A stretch of DNA of 64,000 nt, from the NCBI GenBank assembly GCA_945860865.1, contig CAMARW010000001.1, positions 772,294 to 836,293 on the forward strand. Reading direction: 5' to 3'. Below, in pieces: positions 41,313-50,124 of this stretch. The notes under the pieces were generated by a model. That model worked only from the letters and a program-made list of their open reading frames with translations. It searched no databases and was not told the origin of the DNA. The translations under genes and the position numbers were made by a program. Position 1 is the first letter of the stretch. The number at the start of each line of letters is the position of its first letter. The stretch comes from Chitinophaga pinensis. Lineage in GTDB: Bacteria; Bacteroidota; Bacteroidia; UKL13-3.

Positions 41313-43601
41313 ATGGCAAGATATAAAATATTATCGAATTGTTTTTTGTGGCTCATTTTATTTTCACTTCCTAGCAGTGCCCAAAATATTGTTATCAATG
41401 GTTTAGTTTTAGATAAAACCAATAACGAGCCTTTAATAGGAGCTATAATTAAATTAAATAAAACAGTGGCTATCTCTAACGAAAAGGGAGAATTTAAGCT
41501 GTTGATTCTCGCTTCAGATACTAATAACCAACTTCATGTTAGGTTTGTTGGCTATCAGGATTATACCCAAACAATTCCCTTTGGCTCGAACCAAAACGTG
41601 ATAAAAGTTTTTTTAAAACCGAACGAAAATCTACTCAACCAAACTATAATTAGTGCCGGTAAATACGAGCAATCTGTAAAGCGAATGGTGGTTTCTACAG
41701 AGGTAATTAAACCTTACCTTATTCAAAATAGAAATACTACCATGATGGATAAATTACTCGACCAAATTCCAAGCGTGAGTGTAATTGATGGACAAATAAA
41801 CATTAGAGGTGGAAGCGGTTGGACCTATGGCGCTGGATCACGTGTGATGCTTTTGGTGGATGATATGCCTTTTTTAACGGGAGATGCTGGCCAGGTAAAA
41901 TGGAATTTTGTGCCTATAGAAAATGTAAAACAAGTAGAAGTGGTTAAAGGCGCCTCTTCGGTTTTATATGGTTCTAGCGCTTTAAGTGGCATTGTGCATT
42001 TGCGCACAGAAATGGCCACAGATAAGCCCATTACAAGAATTTCTGTTTTCTCTGGAGTATACAGCAAGCCTAACAGAGAAAGTTTAATTTGGAATAACGA
42101 CCCCCAAATGCAAAATGGTTTAAGCATTTTTTATACAGCTAAAAAGAATCAATTTACCTATGCTATTTCGGGTAATTATTTTAAGGATAATGGCTATAGG
42201 CAAGGCGAAAGCGACCACCGCTTGCGCGTGAATACAAACCTCAAATGGCAGGCTAAAAATAGGGTGCAGTATGGCTTAAATATGGGCGCACTCATTTCTA
42301 ATGGGGGCGCTTTCTTACTCTGGGATAGCTACCAGAAGGGACATAATATTTTAAACGGACAAACAACCAAAACGCTATCGACAAACTTTTATGCCGACCC
42401 TCAAATGAGTTTTTATACCGGTGCTTTTAAACATAATATTAGAGGTAGGTTTATGTATATTTCTAATGATATTACCAATGCTGATCCAAATGTTAATCAA
42501 GATAATTCTTCAAGAAACACCTACACCGAATACAATGTGCAACGATTTATTACATCGTTAAATTTAGCTGTTACAGGTGGTTTTGCTAGTAATTTAAGCT
42601 TTTCTAATTCGCCTTTATACCAGGGCGTTCAGGAGAGTAGAAACCATGCTGCCTTTTTACAATTGGATCAAACCATTGCCAAAAGATTAACCTTAAATGC
42701 GGGGGCTCGGTGGGAATATTTTAAAATGAATGAAAGCAGCGAGAGCAAGCCCGTTTACAGAGCTGGAGCAAACTACGAAGTTGCTAAGGCTACTTTTGTA
42801 CGCGCTAGTTTTGGACAAGGTTACAGGTTTCCATCTATTGCAGAGCGATACATTGAAACAAGTGTGGGCATTTTAAACATTTTTCCTAATCCTACCTTGG
42901 GCTCAGAAACTGGATGGAATGCCGAAATTGGTCTTAAACAAGGTTTTTCTTTTAGTGGCGTAAAAGGCTTTGTAGATGCGGCCTATTTTCATACGCAATA
43001 TCAAAATATGATCGATTTTAATTTTGGTGTTTGGCGAAAAACAACTAATCCTTTAAACGGACTTGGCTTTAAAACCCTAAATATTGGCGAAACACGCATA
43101 ACTGGACTCGATTTTAGTTTAAATGCAGAGGGTAAATTGGGTAAATTCACAGTTCAAACTATTATGGGATATACATACACCAATCCCATTATGTTGGATA
43201 TCGATAAGCCTTTTGCAAGCGATTCGTTTGGTATTGTTTATACTTTTAGAAGCACCCGCAGCGATAGTAGCAATGTGTTAAAATATAGGTTCAAGCACCT
43301 CTTTAAATGGGATCTACAAGTGGGGTACAAAAAGTGGCAGTTGGGTTATAGTGTAAGGTATAATAGTGCCATGGATAATATAGATAGGGTTTTCCTAGAT
43401 ATTGTAGCTGGCATGCCAGAAGCCCGATTAGCCAATAATAATGGTAACACCGTTATGGATGCGCGCTTAGCTTATCAAATTACTGCTAAAATGAAAATAG
43501 CTCTTGTAATTAGTAATCTGCTTAATGCAGAAATAATGACCAGGCCAGCAGATATTCGTCCGCCACGCCTGAGCATTATTCAGTTTAATTATAGCTTTTA
43601 A
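41313..43601 (+). CDS. TonB-dependent receptor
   Basis: A 762-residue outer-membrane receptor. Signal peptide (1-23), a carboxypeptidase-regulatory-like domain (about 25-108: INGLVLDKTNNEPLIGAIIKL), plug domain (about 125-235: LLDQIPSVSVIDGQINIRGGSGW, MLLVDDMPFL, VEVVKGASSVLYGSSALSGIVHLRT), and a 22-stranded barrel ending in FNYSF. It imports a substrate with energy from TonB-ExbBD; no SusD partner is present, so a metal chelate, cobalamin or similar is more likely than a glycan, but this is a guess. It overlaps the convergent ferredoxin gene by 4 bp. Confidence 0.93.
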   Translation: MARYKILSNCFLWLILFSLPSSAQNIVINGLVLDKTNNEPLIGAIIKLNKTVAISNEKGEFKLLILASDTNNQLHVRFVGYQDYTQTIPFGSNQNVIKVFLKPNENLLNQTIISAGKYEQSVKRMVVSTEVIKPYLIQNRNTTMMDKLLDQIPSVSVIDGQINIRGGSGWTYGAGSRVMLLVDDMPFLTGDAGQVKWNFVPIENVKQVEVVKGASSVLYGSSALSGIVHLRTEMATDKPITRISVFSGVYSKPNRESLIWNNDPQMQNGLSIFYTAKKNQFTYAISGNYFKDNGYRQGESDHRLRVNTNLKWQAKNRVQYGLNMGALISNGGAFLLWDSYQKGHNILNGQTTKTLSTNFYADPQMSFYTGAFKHNIRGRFMYISNDITNADPNVNQDNSSRNTYTEYNVQRFITSLNLAVTGGFASNLSFSNSPLYQGVQESRNHAAFLQLDQTIAKRLTLNAGARWEYFKMNESSESKPVYRAGANYEVAKATFVRASFGQGYRFPSIAERYIETSVGILNIFPNPTLGSETGWNAEIGLKQGFSFSGVKGFVDAAYFHTQYQNMIDFNFGVWRKTTNPLNGLGFKTLNIGETRITGLDFSLNAEGKLGKFTVQTIMGYTYTNPIMLDIDKPFASDSFGIVYTFRSTRSDSSNVLKYRFKHLFKWDLQVGYKKWQLGYSVRYNSAMDNIDRVFLDIVAGMPEARLANNNGNTVMDARLAYQITAKMKIALVISNLLNAEIMTRPADIRPPRLSIIQFNYSF

Positions 43602-43909
43602 GCCTCCCAAATAAGTTCTAAATCTGCTAGTACTTCTTTGTTGGTAACATGACTCTCAACAATGCGCTCTACATCCGAAACCTGAACGTTTTTGTAGTAT
43701 GTGCCCTCGGGGTATATAACCAAAGCAGGGCCATATTTACAAGCATCTAAACAGCCCGATTTTTGTGCGCGTACTTTGCCATTTAGGCCTTTTACTTTTA
43801 ATACTTCTCTAAATTTTTCTAGTATTTCTAAGCCTCTTTGCTCCCCGCAGCATGCTTTGCCTTCTGGTTTTTGATTGGCGCAAATAAAAATGTGATGATC
43901 GTATCTCAT
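43598..43909 (-). CDS. thioredoxin-like [2Fe-2S] ferredoxin
   Basis: A 103-residue protein of the thioredoxin-fold ferredoxin family. Cysteines at C10 (IFICAN), C20/C21 (KACCGE), C53 (KSGCLDAC) and C57 give the CX9-10C...CX3C layout of the family, with the end YGPALVIYPEGTYY. It carries electrons in the cytoplasm; the partner is unknown. Gene order after it is a DUF2279 gene with a gap of 26 bp upstream on the same strand. Confidence 0.9.
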   Translation of the reverse strand: MRYDHHIFICANQKPEGKACCGEQRGLEILEKFREVLKVKGLNGKVRAQKSGCLDACKYGPALVIYPEGTYYKNVQVSDVERIVESHVTNKEVLADLELIWEA

Positions 43910-43935
43910 ATAATTTGTTGTTTGTTTAAGGTGTT

Positions 43936-44859
43936 TTAATTTAATAATAAAGGATGAAATTTCCAGTCAGATTGATTCGTTTGTTTCATACCCGGTGCAG
44001 GAAAATGGATATAATCAATGGATTTTAAAATGATTTTTGTGGTTTTATTCTTGGTGGCAATATTGCTTAAATTGAAATCTAAGCCAAATAAATACTCTCT
44101 TTGCATATTTAAATTTTGACCAACCCCTTTAGCAATTTCGGTAAAATTATTGATGCCATATCCTAAACCTAAATTGAGGTATTTGGGCCAGAATTTCTTT
44201 GCACTGCGGGGTAAAAGGCCATTTATATCTGCGGTAACCCAATAGATATGTCCGTCGTAATCACTCGTAAGCGACCACCCTTTAAATTGGTTAATAAAAT
44301 GATAATTGCTGGGGTAATAACTAAACTTACAATTAAAATACTGCAAATAAGGAACTTTTCTTTGGGCAACCGCATAGGCAATACCAATGCTATTGGCCAA
44401 TAAATCTTGTGGCGAAAACGCAAAATCAGAATAGCCATCTCCAATTTCTATACTCAAAGCCCAAGCAAAAGGAAGCGCAATACTTACCCATTCGCTGGTA
44501 CTTTCTTTAAAATCGGCCCATTTCATTAGTTCATACAGTAAATTACTATACATATAACTAACGTAAAAATGGCCCACTTTGTCAATTCCTAAGCTGTAAT
44601 TATTAAAGCCGCCATCGCTGCGCATAGAAAAGGGTTTGTAATTGTGTTTCCACCACCAGTTATATTCTAAGTAGAAACTGGCTGCTTGCTGCGCTATAAG
44701 TCCGCCAATTACCCGTTTTTGAGCAATACTTAATTTATTATTTGGCCCAACTAAACTGTCTTCAAACTGTATGTTGATTGGGCAATACAAGCTGTCAGCA
44801 TAGGTTTCGGTTCGAACCAAAACTTGCAGCAAAAGAAAGAGCGTGAGCAGTTTTTTCAT
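43936..44859 (-). CDS. DUF2279 family protein
   Basis: A 307-residue envelope protein with a signal peptide (MKKLLTLFLLLQVLVRTETYA). It has the DUF2279 features: WWWKHNYKPF, GIDKVGHFYVSYMYSNLLYELMKWADF (membrane-like helices with the conserved KxGHF), SIEIGDGYSDFAFSPQDLLANSIGIAYA, then a C-terminal beta-rich part (FWPKYLNLGLGYGINNF, LFGLDFNLSN). TTG at 44862 precedes the ATG; ATG 44859 overlaps the TGA of the upstream gene by one base, so the two proteins are made together. Function unknown; probably outer membrane. Confidence 0.85.
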   Translation of the reverse strand: MKKLLTLFLLLQVLVRTETYADSLYCPINIQFEDSLVGPNNKLSIAQKRVIGGLIAQQAASFYLEYNWWWKHNYKPFSMRSDGGFNNYSLGIDKVGHFYVSYMYSNLLYELMKWADFKESTSEWVSIALPFAWALSIEIGDGYSDFAFSPQDLLANSIGIAYAVAQRKVPYLQYFNCKFSYYPSNYHFINQFKGWSLTSDYDGHIYWVTADINGLLPRSAKKFWPKYLNLGLGYGINNFTEIAKGVGQNLNMQREYLFGLDFNLSNIATKNKTTKIILKSIDYIHFPAPGMKQTNQSDWKFHPLLLN

Positions 44860-45668
44860 CAATACTCAAAGTATATGCCTGCCTGAAAAAAGTTTCGTTG
44901 CATAGGGTGAAATGAACCTCGCTCATCTGTGCCCTGCCCATAATTTAAAGCTATTCTAACGGCATGTTCTAAGTTGTCTTTAAAAGCATAGCCTACTTGT
45001 ATGTTTAAATTGTGGGCGTAGTTTAACTCTTCTCTAAATTTAATATCTCCGGCATAAAATAAGGGAGCAAGATCTTTCTGCTTAAACGGATAATGCACCA
45101 TGCCTATTTGCCATAAGGCCTTGTTAGAAATGTTGGTGCTAGTTTTAAAATTATAGTTGTAACTTAAACCAGCATAAGCTAACATTCCCCGATTTTTACT
45201 TTGGTAAATGCCCATTATTTGATGGTAATCTTTGGCGTAGTTCTGGTAAATGGCCAAGTTTTTTGCAATGGCATCGTCGCTCAGGTGCTGACTACTATGT
45301 CCGGTGCCCAAGCGCAATATAAACGGCGAGTTAAAAGAGAAGTCTGCATAAACATCGGCAAAATAATCTGAGTTAAGAACAGCGCCAGCTTGGTTCAGCC
45401 TAAGCAGTGTCAAATGTGTACTTCCTGCGGCATTAAGTTGTGCTTGGAAATGGCCTTTTTGTATGTTTAGAAGTGGAAAAATATTGCCCATGCTTATGGC
45501 GTAACTACTTTCATCTCCGTTTTTTAAAAAGCTTACGCGGTGGGCGCGGGCATCAGCCGTAAAAATAGATACTGTTTTTTTATCTGGCAAACCCTTAAAG
45601 CTAAATTGTGTGCTATCGGTAGAATTGCCAAACCTGCTAAATGCAAGTAGTAGAATAATTGTTTTCAT
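44859..45668 (-). CDS. DUF1207-like outer-membrane protein
   Basis: A 269-residue protein with a short hydrophobic N-terminus (MKTIILLLAFSRFGNS, a weak signal peptide) and a beta-barrel-like body. The pattern FTADARAHRVSFLKN ... NSDYFADVYADFSFNSPFILRLGTGHSSQHLSDD resembles DUF1207 barrels (ADPR..., NADY..., HxSSHLGDE). It ends in the aromatic strand FQAGIYFEY. A TTG-N20-TATAATTG promoter-like sequence lies upstream (45680-45710, minus strand). It is coupled to the DUF2279 gene by a one-base overlap. Confidence 0.7.
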   Translation of the reverse strand: MKTIILLLAFSRFGNSTDSTQFSFKGLPDKKTVSIFTADARAHRVSFLKNGDESSYAISMGNIFPLLNIQKGHFQAQLNAAGSTHLTLLRLNQAGAVLNSDYFADVYADFSFNSPFILRLGTGHSSQHLSDDAIAKNLAIYQNYAKDYHQIMGIYQSKNRGMLAYAGLSYNYNFKTSTNISNKALWQIGMVHYPFKQKDLAPLFYAGDIKFREELNYAHNLNIQVGYAFKDNLEHAVRIALNYGQGTDERGSFHPMQRNFFQAGIYFEY

Positions 45669-45679
45669 TACGGTATGTG

Positions 45680-45710
45680 CAATTATAAATCTTTAATTAA
45701 GCATTAGCAA
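45680..45710 (-). promoter_or_regulatory. promoter of the DUF1207-DUF2279 operon
   Basis: On the minus strand: TTG (45708-45710), 20 nt, then TATAATTG (45680-45687), one mismatch to TAnnTTTG, 11 nt before the ATG at 45668. Confidence 0.45.
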
Positions 45711-45717
45711 TTATTCT

Positions 45718-46986
45718 TCATTCATAATTTCCCAGCGCATGCAGCATGGCACTAGCTTTTAATAAGCACTCCTCATATTCTTGTTCTGCATCGCTATCAA
45801 AGGTTATGGCAGAGCCTACTTCAAAGCTTACGTATTGGGTTGCTGCATTGTATTGTATACTGCGAATAACCACATTAAAGTCAAAATCTTCGTTGGGGGC
45901 AAAATATCCCACGGCTCCGCTGTACAAGCCTCTTTTTGTTGTTTCGTATTGCTCAATAAGTTTCATAGCCATTACCTTGGGTGCACCTGTCATGCTGCCC
46001 ATTGGAAATGCATTTTCAATGGCTTCTACTGGGTTTATGCCATCTATAATTGTGCTAGAAACCGTAGATATCATTTGATGTACTTGCTTAAAACTATAAA
46101 TGCCAAAAAGCTCATCTACTGCAACGCTTCCTACCTCGCTGCTTTTGGCCAAATCGTTTCTAACCAAATCCACAATCATGAGGTTTTCTGCCCGTTCTTT
46201 TTCCGAGTTTAATAAAGCTGTTTTAAGTGCCTCATCTGCGTCCTTGTCTTTGGCTCTCCTTACCGTTCCTTTAATGGGCTGCGAGTATAGTTTGTTTAAA
46301 GATTTCTTTAAAAATCTTTCCGGACTAGCAGATAACAAATACCTATTTTGGTGTTTAATAAAACAAGCAAATGGTGTGGGCGAAATGGCTTGCAAGGCAA
46401 GGTAAGTTTCTAGTGGCTCTATGTGGGTGTTGCTGGCAAAAAATTCTACACAGTAATTTAATTCGTAAACATCGCCTTGCACAATGTGTGTTTGTATTTT
46501 TTTCACCGTTTCAATATACTGTTCTTTACTCACTTTTGCCTGCATTTTCACGGGCTTTTGCTCCTTAGGCGCATAAACAGTTTGTTTAATCGCCTCCATT
46601 ATTTGGTCGCCGTTCTCACTCATAACCATCAACTGGCCTTGTGTATCTATGAGTATAATATGCAAGGGCGCAAACAAAAATAAGGGTGCAAAATTAATAC
46701 CGTCCTCATGCTGCGATTGCAATTGCTCAATTTGGTTTTTTAAATCGTAGCTCAAATACCCAAACAAAGGTGTTTGTCCGGCATGCTTATCTACAAATGC
46801 CTTAAACTTCTCCCAATCATTTTGGCCCGAACCTACCAATTCGTCTATACTTCCAACGGCTAAGGCAAATTCTATTTCTTGCAACTGCTTAGCATTTTCA
46901 ATATTATTATTATCTAAAATACAAATCGTATCAAATTGCTGTGCCCACGCTACTGCCTTCTTCTTAAAAACCTCCTGTTCTTCCAT
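45718..46986 (-). CDS. pabB: aminodeoxychorismate synthase component I
   Basis: Makes 4-amino-4-deoxychorismate from chorismate for folate synthesis. 422 residues, chorismate-binding domain about 160-418. The motif SQPIKGTVRRAKD has the lysine that marks PabB (TrpE has Ala there). Other blocks are YELNYCVEFFA, FACFIKHQNRYLLSASPERFL, ENLMIVDLVRNDL, and NAFPMGSMTGAPKVMAMKLIEQYE with FEVGSAITFDSDAEQEYEECLLKA. No glutaminase domain is fused and pabA is not in the window. It is transcribed in the same direction as the two genes upstream. Confidence 0.92.
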   Translation of the reverse strand: MEEQEVFKKKAVAWAQQFDTICILDNNNIENAKQLQEIEFALAVGSIDELVGSGQNDWEKFKAFVDKHAGQTPLFGYLSYDLKNQIEQLQSQHEDGINFAPLFLFAPLHIILIDTQGQLMVMSENGDQIMEAIKQTVYAPKEQKPVKMQAKVSKEQYIETVKKIQTHIVQGDVYELNYCVEFFASNTHIEPLETYLALQAISPTPFACFIKHQNRYLLSASPERFLKKSLNKLYSQPIKGTVRRAKDKDADEALKTALLNSEKERAENLMIVDLVRNDLAKSSEVGSVAVDELFGIYSFKQVHQMISTVSSTIIDGINPVEAIENAFPMGSMTGAPKVMAMKLIEQYETTKRGLYSGAVGYFAPNEDFDFNVVIRSIQYNAATQYVSFEVGSAITFDSDAEQEYEECLLKASAMLHALGNYE

Positions 46987-47009
46987 ATCCCAATTAAATT
47001 GTATAAAAG

Positions 47010-47096
47010 TTAACTACAAAGTAACAAAGGAACTAAGAAAGAAACTAGGAAAACATATTCCCTTCGTTTCTTAGTTCCTTCGTAGTTAAACGCTTT
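47010..47096. repeat. inverted repeat with GAACTAAGAAA / TTTCTTAGTTC arms
   Basis: The left arm (47010-47045: TTAACTAC..., GGAACTAAGAAAG) pairs with the right arm (47064-47092: GTTTCTTAGTTCC, CGTAGTTAA) around a 20-nt loop. The right half encodes the last residues of the membrane-protein gene, including its stop at 47045. Same style as the other word-repeat hairpins but with its own words. Confidence 0.75.
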
Positions 47097-48043
47097 TGTG
47101 CAAAAATGAGCAGAAACATAAATATATACCCATGCCAAATTATTCTGCCATCTGCCACGGTTGTTAAAAAACTAAAAACATATAAAGCAAAAACACCAAA
47201 CAAGCCTCCCAAAGCAGCAAAGTGTATATTGCTATTTAAGAAGTTTGCTTTGTTTTTTATAAGGGCTCTCGTTAACAAGACTCCGGGCAAACCTAAACTA
47301 AGCAAAAACGAAAGCAGGGTATGTGGTCTTTGTAAATTGTTTTGCGCTGCACCCCAATTAAATTGCAAAGGTTTAAAACGCATTTCGCCTGGCGTAAGCG
47401 GCGCATATAATTGGATAAGATAGTGCAAGAAAAAAAATAGGATCAGACCAAAGAATAATACTGTTAAATGGCGGTATTGCTTTTCTTTAATTGTCCAAGC
47501 CATGGCAAACGGAAACAAAACGATGCTGGTTTCTTTGGCCAGCAATCCCAATAAAACCACTAAGCTAAATACTACATATTTTTTCTGAAGCCAAGCATAT
47601 ACGCCCATTGATACAAATAGAATGGCTCCTGCATCTACGTAACTTATACACGTGTAATAAAAAGTGGGGAAAGAAAATATGCCTATGAAAACCGCCCACC
47701 AGCGCTGTTTTGGATCTACTCCAATGTGTTTTAAAATAGCATATAAAAAGTATAAACTTAGGGCAATGCAAAAGAAGTTTATGAGGTTCAAACTGGTATC
47801 GGGTGCAAAGGGTAGGGGAGCCGCTAACAAGGGCAATAAAAAGCGGCAATTGCTCATGGGCCTGATGGGGGCGGCAGGTGTTTCTCCCCTAAAATATTGC
47901 ACATAAGCGTTAAAATATTGTGCATCCCAAGGTGTTTGTTGAACCCAAGTTTGGTTGCCATTAAAACGGGGCAAGCAAACTAAAATTAAGCTTACAAAGG
48001 CCACTGCCAAAAGTATTTTTTCTGAACCTAATTTAAGCTTCAT
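47045..48043 (-). CDS. polytopic membrane protein
   Basis: A 332-residue protein with about nine membrane helices and a first extracytoplasmic loop (about 28-80) containing QTPWDAQYFNAYVQYFRGE and PIRPMSNCRFLLPLL. The layout (helix, long periplasmic loop with an acidic residue, many helices) recalls GT-C glycosyltransferases or DUF2029-type mannosyltransferases, but no clear motif confirms it. The C-terminal TTKELRNEGNMFS is encoded by an inverted repeat, so the natural end may have been replaced. Its start overlaps the 3' end of uvrC by 11 bp. Confidence 0.7.
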   Translation of the reverse strand: MKLKLGSEKILLAVAFVSLILVCLPRFNGNQTWVQQTPWDAQYFNAYVQYFRGETPAAPIRPMSNCRFLLPLLAAPLPFAPDTSLNLINFFCIALSLYFLYAILKHIGVDPKQRWWAVFIGIFSFPTFYYTCISYVDAGAILFVSMGVYAWLQKKYVVFSLVVLLGLLAKETSIVLFPFAMAWTIKEKQYRHLTVLFFGLILFFFLHYLIQLYAPLTPGEMRFKPLQFNWGAAQNNLQRPHTLLSFLLSLGLPGVLLTRALIKNKANFLNSNIHFAALGGLFGVFALYVFSFLTTVADGRIIWHGYIFMFLLIFAQKRLTTKELRNEGNMFS

Positions 48044-49841
48044 CTTGCGGGTGAAAATGATTGTAAACTATTTTGGCCTTGGCTGCTCCAATTATTTTTT
48101 CTAAACTTTGTAGGCTACTTTCTTTTATTTTTTTAACACTTTTTAAACTCTGTAATAATAGATCTCTATTGGCCGAACCAATGCCTTTGATGCTGGATAA
48201 ATCGCTAACGAGTGTATTTTTACTACGCCTATTTCTGTGGTGTGTAATGCCAAAACGGTGAGCCTCATCGCGCAATTGTTGGATGATTTTTAAGGTCTCC
48301 GATTTCTTATCTAAGTACAACGGAAATTCATCTTCAGGGTAATATAATTCTTCTAACCTTTTAGCAATGCCAATAATCGGTATTTGGCCATATAAATTTA
48401 GTTCTTTTAAGCTCTCTACAGCCGAGCTTAATTGCCCCTTTCCGCCATCTACAATAATGAGATTTGGCAGGGTTTCATTGTTTTCTAACAAGCCCCTATA
48501 CCGTCTAAAAACAACTTCGCGCATGGTGGCAAAATCATCTGGACCAACAACTGTTTTGGGCATAAAATGGCGGTAATCTTTTTTGCTTGGCTTAGCATCT
48601 TTAAAAACCACGCAGGCCGAAACCGGATTGGTGCCTTGCAGGTTAGAGTTATCAAAACATTCTATGTGTTTGGGTAAATCTTTTAACCGCAGGTCTTTTT
48701 GCATCTGACTTAATATCCTATCTACTTTTAAATCGGGGTTTAATAATTCATACTGCGTAAGTTTATCGCGCTTGTAATACATGGCATTCTTCATCGACAA
48801 ATCGAGCAATTTCTTTTTGTCGCCCAACTTTGGAACAGTAATTACTAAGCCAGAATCTTCCCAATCTAGCGCTATAGGAACAATGATTTCATTGGATCGA
48901 GATTGATATTTTTCGCGCACTTCGGCAATGGCTAAACTTAGCAATTCTTCGTCGGTTTCATCCAGCTTTTTCTTGAGTTCAAAAGTTTGCGTTTGCACAA
49001 TTATACCATTCGAAACCTTAAGATAATTACTAAACGCAAATCGCTCATCGCTTACAATACTAAACACATCTACATCATGCTTAATATCGTTTACAATGGT
49101 AGATTTACTCTGGTAATTCTCTAGCAAAGTTAATTTCTGTTTGAACCTATCGGCTGTTTCAAAAGCTAAATTATCGGCGGCTGCCAGCATTTGCTCTCTG
49201 AGTTCGGCGCGCAATTCTGTTAAATTTCCTTTGAGTATTTTCTTTACAGCTAAAATGGTTTGGTGGTAATCTTCCTCTGTTTGCTTGCCAACGCAGGGTG
49301 CCATGCAATTGCCTATATCAAATTCTAAGCAGGCTTTAAATTTTTTGTTGGCAATGTTTTCTTTGCTTAGGTTGTAATTACAATTTCTGAGCGGAAACCC
49401 TGCTCGTATAAGCTCTAACAAGGTGTATTTTAAATAGCTATTGGCATAGGGGCCATAATATTCGCTGCCGTCTCTTTCTAGCGTTCGGGTAGAAACAACC
49501 CTCGGGAAACGCTCGTTTTTTATACAAATAGAGGCATAGGTTTTGTCGTCTTTTAATAATATGTTAAACCTAGGCTTGTATTGCTTTATAAGCACGTTCT
49601 CTAACAAGAGTGCGTCCATTTCTGTTTCAACCAAGGTATATTGAATGGCTGCAATTCTGCTCACCAAAATGGCCGTTTTTTTATTATCGAAATGTTTATT
49701 TACAAAGTAACTGGTAACTCTTTTCTTTAAGCTTTTTGCTTTGCCAATGTAAATAATCTGTTGCTGGTCGTCTAGGTATTTATATACACCCGGCGAATCT
49801 GGTAAACCTTTTATAGTATCTTTTAAATGCAGAAATGGCAT
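48033..49841 (-). CDS. uvrC: excinuclease ABC subunit C
   Basis: Makes both incisions in nucleotide excision repair. 602 residues: GIY-YIG domain (LPDSPGVYKYLDD, IIYIGKAKSLKKRV, about 10-90), UVR motif (about 200-235), RNase-H-like domain with ECFDNSNLQGTNPVSA and IIVDGGKGQL (Asp ligands), and C-terminal helix-hairpin-helix (SSIKGIGSANRDLLLQSL). ATG 49841 is preferred over the TTG at 49847, which lies inside a full -7 box (TATGTTTG, 49845-49852, minus strand) only 3 nt before the ATG, suggesting a leaderless mRNA. Confidence 0.96.
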   Translation of the reverse strand: MPFLHLKDTIKGLPDSPGVYKYLDDQQQIIYIGKAKSLKKRVTSYFVNKHFDNKKTAILVSRIAAIQYTLVETEMDALLLENVLIKQYKPRFNILLKDDKTYASICIKNERFPRVVSTRTLERDGSEYYGPYANSYLKYTLLELIRAGFPLRNCNYNLSKENIANKKFKACLEFDIGNCMAPCVGKQTEEDYHQTILAVKKILKGNLTELRAELREQMLAAADNLAFETADRFKQKLTLLENYQSKSTIVNDIKHDVDVFSIVSDERFAFSNYLKVSNGIIVQTQTFELKKKLDETDEELLSLAIAEVREKYQSRSNEIIVPIALDWEDSGLVITVPKLGDKKKLLDLSMKNAMYYKRDKLTQYELLNPDLKVDRILSQMQKDLRLKDLPKHIECFDNSNLQGTNPVSACVVFKDAKPSKKDYRHFMPKTVVGPDDFATMREVVFRRYRGLLENNETLPNLIIVDGGKGQLSSAVESLKELNLYGQIPIIGIAKRLEELYYPEDEFPLYLDKKSETLKIIQQLRDEAHRFGITHHRNRRSKNTLVSDLSSIKGIGSANRDLLLQSLKSVKKIKESSLQSLEKIIGAAKAKIVYNHFHPQDEA

Positions 49842-49844
49842 AAG

Positions 49845-49852
49845 CAAACATA
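49845..49852 (-). promoter_or_regulatory. uvrC -7 box, 3 nt before the start
   Basis: TATGTTTG on the minus strand matches TAnnTTTG and ends 3 nt before the ATG. No -33 TTG at the standard distance is seen. Confidence 0.4.
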
Positions 49853-50124
49853 AGTTTTAATTCAGCTAAAATTTTAATGCTGCAAAATTTTGACTTTTTT
49901 AATCCAATATTAATGGCAATTTCATGTTTAATTAAAACAAGATTAAAAAAAATCAAAAAATTAATGAATTGATTAATTATTACTTACAGACTTTTTATAA
50001 AAAAACGCAAAAAAACAGTAAAATTTTCGCGGCCAATAAAAAAAATATCTCAAAAATATATACTTTAGCCGACACAAATAAATTTAAAGTTATTATAAAA
50101 TAAAAAACAAAACAAATCTATATT

